The notes: generated by a model from the sequence alone, not told the origin. A DNA stretch of 7,135 bases from Clostridiaceae bacterium (GCA_016297645.1 JAEDGF010000089.1:1-7135); one strand, 5' to 3'. Counted from the stretch's first letter, positions 1-6,482 are shown. Numbers and translations are program-made.

Positions 1-16
1 GGTTAAAATTATATGC

Positions 17-138
17 TTTTTTGCTCTGAACCAACCTCACCCTCGGAGTACCTTCGTACGCCTTCGGGCAAGCCTTAACCGCCGTAAATACGGCGGTTAA
101 GGTTCGGTTGATTCACTCTGAACATTTTTTCCTATCCC
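17..138 (-). repeat. Structured intergenic repeat, copy 1 (candidate RNA element)
   Basis: This 122-bp segment is an inverted, near-identical copy of 4328-4447. The block at 24-72 (49 bp) is identical in both copies, and the remaining differences cluster around a hairpin. Read on the minus strand, GAATCAACC (114-106) can pair with GGTTGGTTC (36-28) as a closing helix with one G-U pair. Inside it a near-perfect 30-nt palindrome occupies 73-102 (about 13 bp and a tiny loop), followed by mini-hairpins GCC-CGAA-GGC and GTAC-GAAG-GTAC. It lies 134 bases beyond the permease stop and on the same sense strand, so it could sit in the 3' UTR of the ABC operon. There is no U-run directly after the palindrome, so it is not a standard intrinsic terminator. 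I do not recognise it as a named RNA family. The repeat itself is certain; the RNA role is inferred. Confidence 0.75.
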
Positions 139-271
139 CTTTTATTATTGATGTGGGAGAGATAGGAGTTTTTGAACGATATTGCCCTTTATTCCCGTGC
201 GGAGGAAATGTCCTTCGTCCCTGTGTGAGATTTTGTTCCCCACCCTCGTGCGGAAATGTTCCTTATTTCCG
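139..271. other. Intergenic 3' flank of the permease, with a degenerate direct repeat
   Basis: No gene is seen here. Two related units lie at about 194-214 and 245-264, each reading roughly CGTGCGG(AG)AAATGTTCCTT on the plus strand; the first has two extra bases and the second one extra T. On the minus strand, CCTATC (172-167) can pair with GATAGG (136-131), with a second CCC/GGG step, forming a stem just upstream of repeat copy 1. The run of A after this stem means it is not a terminator for the operon. A 61-codon plus-strand frame covering this region has no ribosome binding site and looks spurious. Confidence 0.45.
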
Positions 272-2830
272 TCAGTTCGAGTTGACGGTGTAGGTGTGCT
301 GCGTTACATAGTCCGGTGCGTCGGCGGCGGTGAGGGGATAGCAGGTCATTAAACCGTCGCCGTAATCGGCTACGCATATGAAGTCGCCGTTATTCAGCAG
401 CCGTCTGAGCGAGCAGCGCGACATTACTTCCGTAATTCTCTTTTCGTCCTTTATGAAATTCTCGGTGTCCGTGCCGAGTCTGTTCGCCGATTCCTGAATA
501 GAGTCATCGTCGTAATAATAGCCTGCGTCGCCGTTGGGGACATACGCGGTGATATCGCGCTGGATAGTTCTTGCTCTGATGAAATCCTGTATGGAATCGA
601 AGTTGAGCTTCACGAACGAAAGGCTCTTGATTTTGAGCTTTGATGTGAATGCGCCGTCAAGACCTGCGTCTTTGAGAACCTTTACCGTGTTCGTCATGTC
701 CTGCGTGACAATGATATTGTAGTTCCTGTCGTACGGGGTGTAGACCTCGGTTTTTGCGCGGACGGTGTAGTGGAGCTTGGAGTTCTCCGCTTCGTTTTCG
801 CCATCCGAAAGCTCCTCATCGGGGAGCTCCTCGTCCGGGTTTTCCTCGTCGGTGTTTTTATCGTCCGGAAGCACCTCGGACGGAGTCGCTTCTACTTCGC
901 TGACCTGTTCGTTACCTATACCGGTAATTCCCTCGATATCGTTATCCGACACATTCGAGGTGAACGAGAGAACGCCGAGCTTTTTCGAAGCGTCACCGTC
1001 AAATACCTCGTCGGAGGTCATGGACAGAAGATCCTTTTTAAGTGCTTCACGCAATGCGGAAAACTCTTTGTCCGTGAGGGTGAGCAGGTAGTTTTCCTGC
1101 ATGGAAACGGGCGTAAAGGAAACAACGCTGCTGTCGTATATCATAGCGCCGTAGAAGGAGTTGGGGTAATCGGCGAACTTGCCGTCTGCGTTTTTTAGCT
1201 TGTTCCAGTCCGTGCCGAACAGCTCCTCATACTGAGCTTTGCACGCATCGGTGTCCAAAAGCGTAACGGATTCTTTCAGCAGCGAGTAGTCCTTGACAAA
1301 GACCTTGCGGCTCTCGGTGCGTCCGTTTTTAAGGACATAACGGAAGGTGAGTGCCGCAATTGAGCCGTCGTCGTCCGTGTTGGCTTTTACGAGCTTTTCG
1401 TGGAGGTCGGTCACCTTCTTTATGTCGCTCTCGCTCGTCATTTGCGGCAGCTCGTTGTAGCTGTAGCCTGCCCTTGCGTTGACGAAATAGTTGGAGCTGT
1501 AACCGTACGAAAGGTCGGTGGTCGTGCGAATTTGCAGCGGCGCTATCGAAACGGGGATGGACACCGCGGCGGCGGAAATGTCGGAAGTGTTCGGAACATA
1601 CCTTGCAAAACCGAACAGTCCGCTTGAAAATGTGACTATTATAAGTCCGATAATCGCGGCGTGCGCCGGGAATTTATACAGTGTTTTGAGAATTCGCTTT
1701 ACATTGCGTTTCAGGAATATCTCGAAGAAAATGTAAGCGCCGAAAGCGGCAACGGAGCATATAGCGATAATTTCGCCCGTTTCCATGTAGTTTACTTCGT
1801 ACAGAGGTACGGAAACCGCGGCGATGAGCAGCTCAAACAGTACTGCGTTTGCAAGAATTTTGTTCGTGTTGAGGAAGCCGCAGTTTTCGGCGTTGCGGCG
1901 GACGAACATGAAGCAGCCGAGCGCCGTGAGCGCGATACATACCGGGAGCCAGAAGAGCGATATTCCCATGTTCGGGAACGAAAATGCGGATTCGTCCGTA
2001 AGCTCTATTCCGCCGGAACTTAATATTGCACCGCGCGCATATTTGTAGAATTCATCCGCAAAGAACAGCAGCGGATTGTATCTTTCGTACCTGAAAATAA
2101 GCGACTGAGCGGATATGCTTTGGAAATATCCGCTTGAATCGAACGCAACGATCTGCGCATCAAAGGTAGAGGACGGCACAAAAGCCGAAAGCATATTTTC
2201 AAGCGAAACGAGCAGTATGGTCGGGAGAGCCATAACGCCCAGCGAGTAGACGATTCCCTCGCTTACCGTGCCGACCGACGAAAAGACGGCGGCAGAGAGA
2301 GAATAAGCGAGCAGTGAGAGAATCCACAGTCCGAAAAAGAGATGTATATACACAATGCTCAGCTGCCACGAGAGCTTCAAAAAGGTGAGGTTCACAAAGA
2401 AGCCGGCAACTATCGGGATTATCGTTGCCGCAGTTATCATGACAGCGCCTGCGAAGTATCTCGACAAAAACAGCGTGTGTCTTTTTATGCCGAGCGAGTA
2501 GTACACATTTACCGTGCGTTTGTCCGCCATGAAGCGCAGCAGTATGACAGCCGTAAATATGCACAGAAGCGCGATAGCCACGCAGAAGGCGATAGCGGCG
2601 CCCGGTTCTTCAAGAATACTTGTTACGAATTTAATCGAGTCGGAGAGTTTCTTGGTCGAAAGCGGCCCCAGCCCTTTTTTCTCGGACGAGAGGCCGGATG
2701 CCGGAACGGCCGCAAATATCAGTGATTCTATCACCGCGAGAATGACTGCCGGGAGTATTGCCGATTGAAGCCCCGAGAAGAAGGTATATGCGGCGCCCTT
2801 TTTCTTATTTAAATATTTGTGAGAAGTCAT
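272..2830 (-). CDS. ABC transporter permease with large extracytoplasmic domain
   Basis: This 852-aa integral membrane protein is the probable permease partner of the ATPase encoded just upstream. The first ~410 residues hold about nine hydrophobic segments (near 22-42, 78-100, 127-150, 158-182, 193-213, 290-310, 325-345, 353-373 and 389-408). Residues from ~410 to the end are hydrophilic, rich in Tyr, Asp and Ser, and probably face outside. A run of acidic Glu/Asp/Pro residues at about 643-685 looks like a low-complexity linker. ATG 2828-2830 has GGAGGGA 7 bases upstream. The start lies inside the ATPase gene (26-bp overlap), which suggests translational coupling. Layout resembles Firmicutes YtrC/YtrD-type or DUF6449-like permeases paired with YtrB-like ATPases, from memory of the families. 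The substrate cannot be read from the sequence; export of a peptide, lipid or antibiotic is typical for this group. Confidence 0.8.
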   Translation of the reverse strand: MTSHKYLNKKKGAAYTFFSGLQSAILPAVILAVIESLIFAAVPASGLSSEKKGLGPLSTKKLSDSIKFVTSILEEPGAAIAFCVAIALLCIFTAVILLRFMADKRTVNVYYSLGIKRHTLFLSRYFAGAVMITAATIIPIVAGFFVNLTFLKLSWQLSIVYIHLFFGLWILSLLAYSLSAAVFSSVGTVSEGIVYSLGVMALPTILLVSLENMLSAFVPSSTFDAQIVAFDSSGYFQSISAQSLIFRYERYNPLLFFADEFYKYARGAILSSGGIELTDESAFSFPNMGISLFWLPVCIALTALGCFMFVRRNAENCGFLNTNKILANAVLFELLIAAVSVPLYEVNYMETGEIIAICSVAAFGAYIFFEIFLKRNVKRILKTLYKFPAHAAIIGLIIVTFSSGLFGFARYVPNTSDISAAAVSIPVSIAPLQIRTTTDLSYGYSSNYFVNARAGYSYNELPQMTSESDIKKVTDLHEKLVKANTDDDGSIAALTFRYVLKNGRTESRKVFVKDYSLLKESVTLLDTDACKAQYEELFGTDWNKLKNADGKFADYPNSFYGAMIYDSSVVSFTPVSMQENYLLTLTDKEFSALREALKKDLLSMTSDEVFDGDASKKLGVLSFTSNVSDNDIEGITGIGNEQVSEVEATPSEVLPDDKNTDEENPDEELPDEELSDGENEAENSKLHYTVRAKTEVYTPYDRNYNIIVTQDMTNTVKVLKDAGLDGAFTSKLKIKSLSFVKLNFDSIQDFIRARTIQRDITAYVPNGDAGYYYDDDSIQESANRLGTDTENFIKDEKRITEVMSRCSLRRLLNNGDFICVADYGDGLMTCYPLTAADAPDYVTQHTYTVNSN

Positions 2831-3710
2831 AATCGGTTCCCTCCACTTCTTCTAAGAATATTTCTTCCATTGTGAGCGGAAATTTTTCAAGGTAGACGGG
2901 CTTCATCGCTTTTATGCGCTGCTCGGCTTCCTCCATGCTGCCGCGCACGGTGAGCGTTATGAGCCGTCCGTCTTTCGCAAAGGAGCGGACGGGAATGTCG
3001 GCAAAATCCTGCTCCGTCTTGTCGTCGTTTTCGGCGAATGCCATTCTGAACTTCGTGAAGTCCTCGCCGAGATCCTTCATGTCGTGGTCGAGCGCGAGCT
3101 TTTTGCCGTTGATAAGTCCGAACCGGTCGCACATTCCGCCGAGGTCGTGCAGGTTGTGGGAGGAGATGATAACTCTCGCGCCCCTGTCGTGCGTGTACTC
3201 GGTCACGAGATTTTTTATAAGAGTACGCTTTTGGGGGTCGAGTCCGTCAAACGACTCGTCGAGCAGCAAAAAGTCGGGGTTCGTCGCCATTGCAAGCACC
3301 AGCTCCGCCTGACGCTGCATTCCCTTTGAAAAGCCGTTAATGCTCTTTTTCGGGTCAAGCCCGAAAACGCCCGTCAGGTTCTTGAAGGTGTCAAAACTGA
3401 AATTCGGGTAGTAGCCGTTGTAAAAGGCTGCCATTTTCTCCATGCTTGCGTACGGCTGAAAATAAAGGTCGTCGGGCACATAGAACAGCCGCGCCTTTAT
3501 CCTCGCATTGTCGAAAACATTTTCGCCGTCGAACAGCACCTCGCCCCCGTTTGCGCGGTAAACGCCTGCAACGGTTTTGAGCAGCGTGGTCTTGCCGGCG
3601 CCGTTGTAGCCGATAAGCCCGTAGATGCAGTTTTCCGGAACTTTAAAGCTGATGTTTTCTATCGCGGTATAGCTGCCGTAGCATTTCGTAACGCTTTTTA
3701 TCTCTATCAA
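2805..3710 (-). CDS. ABC transporter ATP-binding protein (YtrB/BcrA-like)
   Basis: This 301-aa cytoplasmic ATPase energises the permease encoded by the overlapping downstream gene. Visible motifs: Walker A GYNGAGKT (34-41), signature FSKGM replacing LSGGQ (127-131), Walker B FLLLDE (147-152) followed by the D-loop GLD, and the H-loop histidine in SSHNLHD (185). The usual Q-loop glutamine is replaced by an Asp-rich VPDDLYF segment, as often seen in BcrA/YtrB-type exporters. The frame stays open to an ATG at 3809, but I chose TTG (3708-3710): it has AGAGGGAG 9 bases upstream, and homology to ABC ATPases starts there (LIEIKSVTKCYG). The promoter at 3814-3842 would also begin transcription at about 3807, excluding the ATG. 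YtrB-type operons commonly begin with a GntR-family regulator gene; none is present here. Substrate unknown. Confidence 0.9.
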   Translation of the reverse strand: MIEIKSVTKCYGSYTAIENISFKVPENCIYGLIGYNGAGKTTLLKTVAGVYRANGGEVLFDGENVFDNARIKARLFYVPDDLYFQPYASMEKMAAFYNGYYPNFSFDTFKNLTGVFGLDPKKSINGFSKGMQRQAELVLAMATNPDFLLLDESFDGLDPQKRTLIKNLVTEYTHDRGARVIISSHNLHDLGGMCDRFGLINGKKLALDHDMKDLGEDFTKFRMAFAENDDKTEQDFADIPVRSFAKDGRLITLTVRGSMEEAEQRIKAMKPVYLEKFPLTMEEIFLEEVEGTDYDFSQIFK

Positions 3711-3807
3711 ATTTGTCAGCTCCCTCTCGTTTTTTTGTCTGACGGGATCTTCCCGTTCCGGTCGGTCACACTGCCGTGCAAGGACGGGAGCCTGCCCGCC
3801 ACCGGTC
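3711..3807 (-). promoter_or_regulatory. ABC-operon leader with possible RBS-sequestering structure
   Basis: This leader of about 97 nt lies between the predicted transcription start and the TTG codon. On the minus strand, GCTCCC (within 3791-3784) is an exact complement of GGGAGC (3724-3719), which is the ribosome binding site. The adjoining TCCCGT (3789-3784) can instead pair with ACGGGA (3756-3751), and ACGGGA can also form a tight hairpin with TCCCGT (3747-3742), loop AGA. These pairings are mutually exclusive, as expected for a translation switch. There is no U-run, so a transcription attenuator is unlikely. The structure is inferred by eye only. Confidence 0.35.
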
Positions 3808-3813
3808 ATTTTC

Positions 3814-3842
3814 AGTATATATTATTGCGAAAGCCTTTGCAA
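3814..3842 (-). promoter_or_regulatory. Sigma-70/SigA-type promoter of the ABC operon
   Basis: On the minus strand, TTGCAA (3842-3837) and TATACT (3819-3814) are separated by exactly 17 bases, a good housekeeping promoter. AT-rich sequence lies upstream of the -35 box. The predicted start, near 3807, falls downstream of the in-frame ATG at 3809, supporting the internal TTG start of the ATPase gene. Confidence 0.7.
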
Positions 3843-3881
3843 CAGTCTTAAACAAATCTTTAAGTTCTTAACAAATTCCGT

Positions 3882-3914
3882 AAAAAATCAGCCGCGGAAA
3901 AATCTGCGGCTGAT
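3882..3914 (-). terminator. Rho-independent terminator after the small ORF
   Basis: On the minus strand a 12-bp stem (3914-3903 with 3898-3887, one A-C mismatch) closes a four-base TTTT loop and is followed by a run of T. It begins 20 bases after the small ORF stop codon, separates that unit from the ABC promoter, and indicates the small ORF is or was a transcribed gene. Confidence 0.85.
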
Positions 3915-3933
3915 AATTTAACCGTATGTCGGA

Positions 3934-4121
3934 TCAGAGGAGCTTTGACGAAACGGATTTTTCGCTCACCTGTTTAAGAGTGGCTCCCGCGCCGCTGCCC
4001 TTTTGCTTGAAGCATTCTTCGCTTGTGACTTCCTTCATTTCTATGTCTTTATTTCCGCCTTGGAGAGTATCTGCCACTTTTCAAAAGCCGGGAATACAAG
4101 CGGTACTATCTTTTTTCTCAT
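3934..4121 (-). pseudogene. Small ORF of unknown function, apparently frameshifted
   Basis: ATG at 4119-4121 has a strong AAGGAG 8 bases upstream and opens a 26-codon frame (MRKKIVPLVFPAFEKW...) that stops at 4041. The -1 frame then runs to 3934 as VADTLQGGNKDI...SSKLL, with no ribosome binding site of its own. One extra A in the GAAAAG tract (4078-4081) would join them into a 62-aa protein with a basic, hydrophobic N-terminus, an LQGG motif near residue 22, a single Cys and a Gly/Ser/Lys-rich tail. The shift must lie between the TGA at 4083-4081 and the TAG at 4043-4041. Options are a decayed gene, a base-call error, programmed -1 slippage, or two tiny peptides. The double-Gly pattern is weakly reminiscent of secreted-peptide leaders, but no C39 peptidase or modification gene is visible. 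I do not recognise the family. Confidence 0.45.
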
Positions 4122-4183
4122 AACGGTTTCTCCTTTTGATATTTTTTCACGCACGGAAAAATGAAACTTACCAAAACAGGAAA

Positions 4184-4256
4184 AGTCAACCGCTGTATTG
4201 ACGGTCGTTAAACAAAGACACCGCTGCTTGCGTAAAAAACGACCTTTAACGGTTGA
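4184..4256. repeat. Interrupted inverted repeat upstream of the small ORF
   Basis: On the plus strand, TCAACCG (4186-4192) and GGTCGTT (4203-4209) are mirrored by AACGACC (4238-4244) and CGGTTGA (4250-4256), a two-step dyad. On the minus strand its proximal arm overlaps TTGACT (4189-4184), the only -35-like hexamer ahead of the small ORF. The corresponding -10 (TTTCAT, 17 bases on) is poor. It could be an operator or the remains of a repeat element; I cannot decide. Confidence 0.35.
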
Positions 4257-4286
4257 TTATCTGCCGGCAGTATCGGGCAATACAGG

Positions 4287-4317
4287 CGTTTTTTGCGTTC
4301 CGGGCTTTTTTACATCC
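4287..4317 (+). repeat. 31-bp perfect direct repeat, copy A
   Basis: All 31 bases recur at 4532-4562. The unit is a T6 tract, the core GCGTTCCGGGC, a second T6 tract, then ACATCC. Its 3' part (4299-4317) can pair with 4329-4347 across a ten-base loop, using two G-T wobbles on the plus strand and one mismatch, so it forms a long hairpin at the edge of structured repeat copy 2. Confidence 0.85.
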
Positions 4318-4327
4318 GACAGTGTGA

Positions 4328-4447
4328 GGGATGGAAAAAAGTTCGGAGTGAATTAACCGAACCTTAAACGCCACGTTTACGGTGTTTAAGGCTTGCCCGA
4401 AGGCGTACGAAGGTACTCCGAGGGTGAGGTTGGTTCAGAACAAAAAA
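4328..4447 (+). repeat. Structured intergenic repeat, copy 2 (candidate RNA element)
   Basis: This is the plus-strand partner of copy 1 at 17-138. The closing helix is GAATTAACC (4350-4358) with GGTTGGTTC (4428-4436); the C-to-T change relative to copy 1 turns a C-G pair into T-G. The central hairpin is at 4362-4391. Its outer eleven pairs are kept although the sequence differs: one C-G pair became A-T, and one G-C pair became G-T. Only near the apex do changes break pairing. Both wobbles are tolerated on this strand but would be A-C mismatches on the other, so a transcript would read rightward. It lies opposite in sense to rny and the small ORF, in otherwise non-coding DNA. Confidence 0.75.
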
Positions 4448-4497
4448 CAAAAAGATAAAACAACAAATGTATGGTTATATGTAATTCCGTTTTTCGC

Positions 4498-4556
4498 GCC
4501 CGGTCGTTACGGACGGTTATCTGATTATTACCGTTTTTTGCGTTCCGGGCTTTTTT
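4498..4556 (+). terminator. Possible plus-strand terminator following repeat copy 2
   Basis: GCCCGG (4498-4503) pairs with CCGGGC (4545-4550), followed at once by T6 (4551-4556). A second stem, ACGGT/ACCGT (4513-4517 and 4530-4534), lies inside. The loop is larger than usual, so this is a weak call. It would end a plus-strand transcript carrying repeat copy 2. Confidence 0.35.
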
Positions 4557-4562
4557 ACATCC
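4532..4562 (+). repeat. 31-bp perfect direct repeat, copy B
   Basis: This is identical to 4287-4317. Its outer end, read on the minus strand (4568-4545), also matches plus-strand 4324-4347 with three mismatches in 24. The DNA from 4324 to 4568 is therefore bounded by imperfect terminal inverted repeats, as in a miniature transposable element. No convincing target-site duplication is seen. Confidence 0.85.
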
Positions 4563-4566
4563 CTCA

Positions 4567-4607
4567 CAAAAAAACACGGCACAGCTTTGTCGTCTGCCGT
4601 ACCGTGT
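4567..4607 (-). terminator. Rho-independent terminator of rny
   Basis: On the minus strand ACACGGTAC (4607-4599) pairs with GTGCCGTGT (4582-4574), nine pairs including one wobble, and is followed by a run of seven T. It starts 28 bases after the rny stop codon. Confidence 0.85.
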
Positions 4608-4635
4608 ATTGCATTTTGATTTTTTGGAAATTTCT

Positions 4636-6195
4636 TTATTTCGCCGTGTCGAACACGCGCTTTTCGCGGATGATGTTGACCTTGATCTGTCCGGGGTATT
4701 CAAGCTCATCCTCGATTTTCTTTGCGATATCGTGTGCGATTATTACCATCTTGTCGTCGCTTACAACATCGGGACGGACGAGAATACGAACCTCTCTGCC
4801 CGCCTGAATTGCATAGGCGTTTTCAACACCCTCAAACGAGGTGCATATCCTTTCAAGCTCTTCGAGGCGCTTGATGTAGTTTTGAAGGTTCTCTCTGCGT
4901 GCGCCGGGGCGTGCCGCCGAAAGTGCGTCGGCTGCCTGAACAAGGACTGCGATGAGAGTTTTCGCTTCGACATCGCCGTGGTGGGCTTCTATCGCGTGGA
5001 TGACTTCTTCCTTTTCCTTGTATCTTCTCGCGTATTCAACGCCGAGAGCAATGTGCGTGCCTTCTAATTCGTGGTCGAGAGCCTTGCCTATGTCGTGGAG
5101 GAGTCCGGCGCGCTTTGCGAGCTTGATATCGGCTTTCAGTTCCGCTGCCATAACGCCTGCGAGGTAGGAGACCTCCAAGGAGTGTTTAAGTACATTCTGA
5201 CCGTAGCTTGTACGGTATTTGAGCTTACCGAGGAGCTTTACAATCTCGCCGTTGATTCCGTTTACGCCGGCTTCGAGGACAGCCTGTTCGCCTGCCTGTT
5301 TAACGGAAAGCTCGACTTCTTTTTTCGCCTTTTCGTACATCTCCTCAATGCGTGACGGATGGATTCTGCCGTCGGCAATGAGCTTTTCAAGCGTAACACG
5401 GGCGACCTCGCGGCGGATGGGGTCAAAGCATGAGATCGTGATGGCTTCGGGAGTGTCGTCGATTATAAGATCTACGCCTGTGATGTTTTCAAGTGTTCTG
5501 ATGTTTCTGCCTTCGCGGCCGATGATTCTGCCCTTCATCTCGTCGTTCGGCAGATCGACGACGGATACGGTTGCTTCGGCAACATAGTCCGAAGAACATT
5601 TCTGAATGGCTGTTCCGATGATTTCTTTTGCGAGGGTTTCGCTTTCTTCCTTCGTGCGCTGCTTGAACTCGTTGATTTTGAGTGCCTTTTCGCGGTCGAG
5701 CGTGCCTTCAAGCTGTTCGAGAAGGTACTGTCTTGCCTGATCCTTTGTCATGCCGGAGAGCTTTTCGAGTATCTCCATCTGGCTTCTTTTCAGGCTTTCG
5801 ACCTCTGCGAGCCTTGCGTCCGCTTCCTGCTGACGCTTTTGAACGGCGTTCTCTTTCTTTTCGAGTGCGTCAAGTTTCCTGTCGAGTGATTCTTCTTTTT
5901 GAATGAGCCTGCGCTCCGAGCGCTGAACCTCGACGCGTCGGTCCTTGATTTCTTTTTCGTTTTCGGTTCTCTCGCGGTGGATCTCGTCCTTCGCTTCGAT
6001 GAGAAGCTCGCGTTTTTTTGCTTCCGCCGTTGAAAGAGCCGCATTTATTATGCGCTTGGCTTCTTCGTTGGCGTCGCCTATTGCTTTTTCGGCAACCCTC
6101 TTACGGTGAATGCCGCCGAGAATAAAACATACTGCTCCTATTGCCGCCGCAGCGACGACTGCAACAATGATCGTAATTATCAAGGCTTTGTCCAT
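4636..6195 (-). CDS. rny: Ribonuclease Y
   Basis: This is a 519-aa membrane-anchored endoribonuclease that initiates mRNA decay and processing in Firmicutes, often with degradosome partners. The length is typical. Order of domains: N-terminal transmembrane helix (about 4-28), a long charged coiled coil (about 30-200), a KH RNA-binding domain around 208-275 with the GRIIGREGR loop (222-230), and an HD phosphohydrolase domain. HD residues visible are H338, H367-D368 in LLHDIGKALDHE, H405-H406 and D423. The C-terminal region ends IKVNIIREKRVFDTAK, as in other RNase Y proteins. The ATG has AGGAGGTG (6209-6202) six bases upstream. The gene has its own promoter and terminator, so it appears to be transcribed alone. 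No defect is visible. Confidence 0.98.
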   Translation of the reverse strand: MDKALIITIIVAVVAAAAIGAVCFILGGIHRKRVAEKAIGDANEEAKRIINAALSTAEAKKRELLIEAKDEIHRERTENEKEIKDRRVEVQRSERRLIQKEESLDRKLDALEKKENAVQKRQQEADARLAEVESLKRSQMEILEKLSGMTKDQARQYLLEQLEGTLDREKALKINEFKQRTKEESETLAKEIIGTAIQKCSSDYVAEATVSVVDLPNDEMKGRIIGREGRNIRTLENITGVDLIIDDTPEAITISCFDPIRREVARVTLEKLIADGRIHPSRIEEMYEKAKKEVELSVKQAGEQAVLEAGVNGINGEIVKLLGKLKYRTSYGQNVLKHSLEVSYLAGVMAAELKADIKLAKRAGLLHDIGKALDHELEGTHIALGVEYARRYKEKEEVIHAIEAHHGDVEAKTLIAVLVQAADALSAARPGARRENLQNYIKRLEELERICTSFEGVENAYAIQAGREVRILVRPDVVSDDKMVIIAHDIAKKIEDELEYPGQIKVNIIREKRVFDTAK

Positions 6196-6356
6196 TCAAT
6201 GCACCTCCTGTTTTCAAAATTATTATTTAATCGCGCTCCGCCGGGAGCGCCGGAATATAGTAATAATGCTTAAATAACCCGAATTTATTTAAAAGGGAAC
6301 CTCGGCGGTACATTAAAGCAGCGCCGCGTCGGATACACCTGTGCATTATCTTTATT
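6196..6356 (-). promoter_or_regulatory. Long rny 5' leader with GC-rich hairpin
   Basis: About 155 nt separate the predicted rny transcription start (near 6350) from its ATG. A perfect 7-bp hairpin, GCGCTCC with GGAGCGC around a four-base loop (6233-6250), sits 24 bases upstream of the ribosome binding site. It is flanked by AT-rich sequence and has no U-run after it. It may stabilise the transcript or take part in autoregulation by RNase Y; this is inference. No known riboswitch was recognised. Confidence 0.4.
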
Positions 6357-6385
6357 ATTTTATATTTTTTTAAATTAAAAGTCAA
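6357..6385 (-). promoter_or_regulatory. Sigma-70/SigA-type promoter of rny
   Basis: On the minus strand TTGACT (6385-6380) and TAAAAT (6362-6357) are separated by 17 bases, in an A/T-rich setting. It lies just downstream of the terminator of the preceding deacylase gene, so it most likely drives rny alone. Confidence 0.8.
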
Positions 6386-6441
6386 GTAGCAGCACTTTAC
6401 AAAATTGAAGTATCGCACAAAAATTTATAAAACACGAATAA

Positions 6442-6482
6442 TAAAAACGCCGTCTGTTTTTACTGCGAGAAACAAACGGCGT
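6442..6482 (-). terminator. Rho-independent terminator after the deacylase gene
   Basis: On the minus strand ACGCCGTTTGTTT (6482-6470) pairs with AAACAGACGGCGT (6459-6447), thirteen pairs with one wobble and a ten-base loop, followed by TTTTATT. It is 88 bases beyond the deacylase stop codon. The intervening stretch (6483-6569) is GC-rich near its middle and holds no gene I can see. Confidence 0.85.

Noticed and set aside
73..102. Palindrome as intrinsic terminator of the ABC operon
   Set aside because: There is no U-run after the stem on the minus strand, and the palindrome belongs to a repeat that also occurs elsewhere in a non-terminator setting.
770..1198. 142-codon plus-strand frame opposite the permease gene
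   Set aside because: It has no ribosome binding site or recognisable domain, and lies wholly antisense to a clear coding region whose codon pattern explains it.
3711..3809. N-terminal extension of the ATPase to the ATG at 3809
   Set aside because: The extension has no ABC homology or ribosome binding site, and the promoter would start transcription downstream of that ATG.
3926..4123. 65-codon plus-strand frame opposite the small ORF
   Set aside because: It lacks a ribosome binding site, whereas the minus strand has a ribosome binding site and terminator in the right places.
4140..4620. CRISPR array or phage attachment site in the repeat cluster
   Set aside because: There are only two copies of the 31-bp repeat at 245-bp distance, no regular spacers, no cas genes and no integrase.
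4382..4807. 141-codon plus-strand frame starting inside repeat copy 2
   Set aside because: It runs through the repeat, the rny terminator and the antisense of rny; the equivalent frame in repeat copy 1 is closed by a stop codon.
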